8,536 bases of DNA from JAZDJJ01 sp043804035. GTDB taxonomy: Bacteria; Bacteroidota; Bacteroidia; Palsa-948. A program made the translations under genes and the position numbers. The DNA lies in NCBI GenBank assembly GCA_043804035.1, contig JAZDJJ010000156.1, positions 1 through 8,536 on the forward strand. The letters are read 5' to 3'. The notes beneath the pieces are model-generated. The model was not told the DNA's origin. It was given only the letters and a program-made list of their open reading frames with translations, and made no database searches. Of this stretch, positions 5,896 through 8,536 are shown in pieces. Position 1 is the stretch's first letter; every line of letters begins with the position of its first letter.

Positions 5896-8536
5896 CTATT
5901 TCAATTCTGTTACCGATGAAACTTTTTTGTAAATCACATCGACAAAATTTTTGAAGTGTGCTGTCCCGCAATCAATTTTCAATTTCTCGCTTCCTCTTAA
6001 TTCCTGTCTATCCGATTTTGTTTCGGCAACAAAATAAATTTTCTTTTCTCCTTTGAAAACAACTGCCCAGTCGGGACGATACTGACCGATGGGAGTTTTA
6101 ATTTCAAACCAGTTAGGAAGTTTAAAATAAAATTCAATTTGCTCACTGCTCTCGCAATCTTTTGCAAACTGATTTTCTACACCACTGTCAAGCGGAATGT
6201 AGTTTTCATAAATTGTCTTTGAACTGTCTTTAACGGTGTGTGTAAAGTTGTCAAGATAAATTTCAAAATTGCTGTCGTCAAATAATTTCATTTCGTAAAT
6301 CTTATCTCCGATTTTCTCATACTTGATTCCGTCAATCATTAACTGATGTAATACTTCTTTAATTTTGAAAACAGCATTGTCCATAAACAATTGCGGATTG
6401 AGCAATATCTCTTTTAGCCGTTTTGAATTTTTTAGTATTTCTAAAATAGTGCTACGTGTCAATTCAGTTTTGCTTTGTATGTAAGCAAGCATATCGGGAA
6501 TTTCAACCTCACCCCCGACCCCACTCCAAACGGAGAGGGGAGAAAGTGGTGAGGTGTATTCGTCATTTACACTGTCGCTCACTAATTGTCCGCCAATACC
6601 TTCATCGGTAATTAAAATTTTTTTCTTGGTTGACCTAATTGTTGGCTTTTTTATTTCATCCATTTCGCTTACTGCTTTTGCGGCAAGCGTAATTAGTTTT
6701 TTAGTATCATAATTGACGCTGTATTTTGTTTTAAATTTTATCTTTTCCCAAATTTGTAAAAACTTTTGGTCTGCTTCAAAGCCCTTTCTGTAATTTACTT
6801 TCTTCTTGTCGTTCTTGTTTTTTGTTCTACCTGAAAAATCAACTCCGCAGTCATCCTGAATTTCTTTTTGTAATGCTTTTGCAAAGTCCTCATAGCGTTC
6901 ATTTGCGACAACTGTAAGTTTATTTATGTTACGGTCAAAAATTCTTTGTCCGTTCTGATTTACGGACAAGCGTAAGCCCCTGCCAATTTCCTGACGCTTT
7001 TTTATTTCCGATTTTGTTTCATTCAAAGTACAAATCTGAAAAACATTTGGATTGTCCCAGCCCTCACGCAAAGCAGAATGACTGAATATGAAACGAAGAG
7101 GAACATTCACATCAAGCAACTTTTCTTTATCCTGCATTATCAATTTGTATGTATCATCATCTAATTGTGTTTCTCCTCCTGTGTCTTTTACTCTGCCTTT
7201 GTTGTCTTGAGAAAAATAGCCGTTGTGAATTTCATCTATGGAATAAGGAATTAAATTCTTGTAAACGGGTTTGGAAATTTCCTTTTTATAAATTTCTTCA
7301 AACCATCGTGCAAACTTTCCTTTGAGCGGTTCTCCATTGGAATTATACTCGCGATAATTTTTTACTTTGTCAATAAAAAAAAGCGAAAGGACTTTTATTC
7401 CTTTGTCTTTGTAAGATTTTTCTTTTTTAAAATGTTCTTCTACGGTTTTGCTAATCATAAAACGCATTACTTCATCGTTCATTCCGCCTTGCGTTTCGCC
7501 TTTCTTCAAAACAATTCCGTTGTTAAGTCCTATTTGTTCGTTGCCAAAATCAATTTCATAAATTTTTAATCCATCATATTTTTCATTTTTGTTTGATAGC
7601 AAAAACAAATCAAGATTTTTTCCACTTGCTATAACCGATTTTCTTTTTATTCCATCTTTTGTGGCGACATCAATTTTTATTTTTGCTTTAATCGTATTTT
7701 CTGTTCGTGTGATATTTTCTAATTGAAGGAATGAACTGTTAAAATCATTTTCGCTTACAACAGAATCAACTTCTATTTGTTTTACTAATCCCAAATCATA
7801 CGCTTTAACAGGATTAAGAGAATACATTAAATTGTAAAGGTTAATATGCGTTGCAGAATAGCGAAGTGTGCAAAGCGGTTCTAAATTCCGAATTGCTTTT
7901 TTGCGAATGTCCGTTTCCATATTCTGCGGTTCGTCCACAATTACAATCGGCTTGCAACTTTGTATAAACTCAATTGGTTTTTTTCCGGTAAGTTTATCGT
8001 TTGGCTTGTTGATGATGTTTTCATCTTTTGCAAACGAATCAATGTTGATGACTAAAACCTGAATGGTATTTGCAGATGAAAAACCTCTCAGATTTGAAAC
8101 TTTCCTGCTATCATAAACATTAGAAGTTACGGGAACTTTGTCATAAAGATTCTGAAAATGTTCTTCTGTTATTTCAAGATTTTTCATTACGCCCTCACGG
8201 ATGGCAACCGAAGGAACAACAATTACGAATTTTTTAAATCCGTAAAGTTTATTTAGTTCGTAAATGGTGCGGAGATAGACATAAGTTTTTCCTGTGCCTG
8301 TTTCCATTTCAACAGAAAACGATCTCACCCCCAGACACTCTCCATTGTTTGACCTCACCCCCATACACTCTCCACTGTTTGACCTCACCCCCTGCCCCTC
8401 TCCACTGTTTGACCTCACCCCCTGCCCCTCTCCATTGTTTGAACTCACCCCCAGCCCCTCGCCAATGTTTGACCAAACCCCCAGCCCCACAACACATGGA
8501 GAGGGGAGTTGTGCATTCAAATAATTTAAATAATAA
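5896..8536 (-). CDS. res: Type III restriction endonuclease Res subunit (5' end beyond right edge)
   Basis: About 880 residues are visible. Numbering here is from codon 8520-8518. Superfamily 2 helicase motifs appear in order: motif I METGTGKT (72-79), motif II DEPQ (196-199), motif III SATH (222-225), motif V REGWDNP (485-491) and motif VI QEIGRGLRL (510-518). A C-terminal PD-ExK nuclease site follows: PD at 816-817 and ETK at 833-835. In type III systems Res complexes with Mod, translocates or diffuses on DNA using ATP, and cleaves near the recognition site. Mod normally lies upstream of res, which here means beyond 8536. All core motifs are intact. The frame stays open to the edge (codons TAT TAT TTA AAT TAT TTG), so the TTG at 8520 is not a credible start. 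The segment normally preceding Walker A is outside. Two repeat elements (6507-6554 and 8324-8513) interrupt the gene in frame. The gene ends with TAG, converging on the ureohydrolase gene. Confidence 0.93.
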   Translation of the reverse strand, partial: YYLNYLNAQLPSPCVVGLGVWSNIGEGLGVSSNNGEGQGVRSNSGEGQGVRSNSGECMGVRSNNGECLGVRSFSVEMETGTGKTYVYLRTIYELNKLYGFKKFVIVVPSVAIREGVMKNLEITEEHFQNLYDKVPVTSNVYDSRKVSNLRGFSSANTIQVLVINIDSFAKDENIINKPNDKLTGKKPIEFIQSCKPIVIVDEPQNMETDIRKKAIRNLEPLCTLRYSATHINLYNLMYSLNPVKAYDLGLVKQIEVDSVVSENDFNSSFLQLENITRTENTIKAKIKIDVATKDGIKRKSVIASGKNLDLFLLSNKNEKYDGLKIYEIDFGNEQIGLNNGIVLKKGETQGGMNDEVMRFMISKTVEEHFKKEKSYKDKGIKVLSLFFIDKVKNYREYNSNGEPLKGKFARWFEEIYKKEISKPVYKNLIPYSIDEIHNGYFSQDNKGRVKDTGGETQLDDDTYKLIMQDKEKLLDVNVPLRFIFSHSALREGWDNPNVFQICTLNETKSEIKKRQEIGRGLRLSVNQNGQRIFDRNINKLTVVANERYEDFAKALQKEIQDDCGVDFSGRTKNKNDKKKVNYRKGFEADQKFLQIWEKIKFKTKYSVNYDTKKLITLAAKAVSEMDEIKKPTIRSTKKKILITDEGIGGQLVSDSVNDEYTSPLSPLSVWSGVGGEVEIPDMLAYIQSKTELTRSTILEILKNSKRLKEILLNPQLFMDNAVFKIKEVLHQLMIDGIKYEKIGDKIYEMKLFDDSNFEIYLDNFTHTVKDSSKTIYENYIPLDSGVENQFAKDCESSEQIEFYFKLPNWFEIKTPIGQYRPDWAVVFKGEKKIYFVAETKSDRQELRGSEKLKIDCGTAHFKNFVDVIYKKVSSVTELK
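6507..6554. repeat. 48-bp palindromic repeat element inserted in frame in res
   Basis: The element is bounded by inverted CCTCAC (6507-6512) and GTGAGG (6549-6554). It has an inner imperfect stem, CCCCACTCC against GGAGAGGGG, matching 8 of 9 with an AAAC loop. Its length is 48 bases, or 16 codons, so the Res frame is kept. It encodes TSPLSPLSVWSGVGGEV (residues 656-672) between GIGGQLVSDSVNDEY and IPDMLAYIQ. It is clearly richer in GC than the flanking gene. It shares CTCACCCCC, CCCC, CTCCA and GGAGAGGGGAG blocks with the array at 8324-8513. Confidence 0.85.
8324..8513. repeat. Tandem array of 30-bp GC-rich units inside res, upstream of Walker A
   Basis: Five full units lie at 8324-8353, 8354-8383, 8384-8413, 8414-8443 and 8444-8473, with a partial sixth at about 8474-8490. 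A consensus unit starts CTCACCCCC, continues TGCCCCTCTCC and ends ACTGTTTGAC; the third unit is 19/30 GC in an AT-rich gene. Units are contiguous, with no unique spacers. The array ends with CATGGAGAGGGGAG and a small inverted repeat CACAAC/GTTGTG (8488-8493 and 8508-8513). Thirty bases are ten codons. In the Res frame each unit encodes a variant of GVRSNSGEGQ, so gain or loss of units does not shift the frame. The last unit runs straight into FSVEMETGTGKT. Confidence 0.92.

Noticed and set aside
7868..8062. 64-codon plus-strand frame inside res
   Set aside because: It is antisense to helicase motif II of Res and has no supporting motif.
8324..8490. CRISPR array, suggested by 30-bp direct repeats
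   Set aside because: The units are directly contiguous with no unique spacers, they are diverged from one another, and they lie within a coding frame. It is a tandem minisatellite.
8518..8520. TTG as the start codon of Res
   Set aside because: The same frame is open upstream to the window edge, and the family has an N-terminal segment before Walker A that is not visible here. The start is most likely outside.
8294..8524. Proline-rich plus-strand protein and a second minus-strand frame across the repeat array
   Set aside because: The 30-bp unit happens to lack stops in several frames, so repetitive open frames arise automatically. Only the minus frame that continues into Walker A of Res is supported.

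Overview
The window reads as an AT-rich chromosomal or metagenomic segment from a member of the Bacteroidota. Four things point there. Secreted proteins start with MKK-type signals. Shine-Dalgarno sequences are essentially absent. Several starts are preceded by the Bacteroidota -7 promoter element TAnnTTTG. The proteins also look like Bacteroidota versions of their families. The phylum is an inference from these traits, and no 16S or marker gene was available to settle it.

Layout. The left edge (1-117, minus) holds only the first 39 codons of a DNA cytosine-5 methyltransferase. A non-coding stretch (118-420) follows, with small hairpins, short direct repeats and a possible gene remnant. Next is a minus-strand pair (421-921 and 953-1852) encoding a cysteine-containing secreted protein and a lipoprotein, both of unknown function. 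This pair diverges from a plus-strand housekeeping run at 1999-5804: an RlmI-type 23S rRNA methyltransferase, a small exported protein whose stop overlaps the start of methionyl-tRNA formyltransferase (fmt), and an arginase/agmatinase-family ureohydrolase. Two of the four act in translation (rRNA methylation, initiator tRNA formylation). Converging on this run from the right is a large minus-strand gene (5896 to beyond 8536) for a type III restriction enzyme Res subunit, with SF2 helicase motifs and a C-terminal PD-ExK nuclease site.

The most unusual content lies in the res gene. It carries two GC-rich repeat insertions of one apparent family, both keeping the reading frame. One is a single 48-bp palindromic element (6507-6554) between the helicase and nuclease parts. 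The other is a tandem array of 30-bp units (8324-8513) directly upstream of the Walker A motif, which adds about 60 low-complexity residues. The array ends in the arm that closes the palindrome in the internal copy, which suggests it arose by amplifying one arm of such an element. The frame stays open to the window edge, so the true start and N-terminus of Res lie outside. Both window edges therefore hold DNA restriction or modification genes, with core and hypothetical genes between them.
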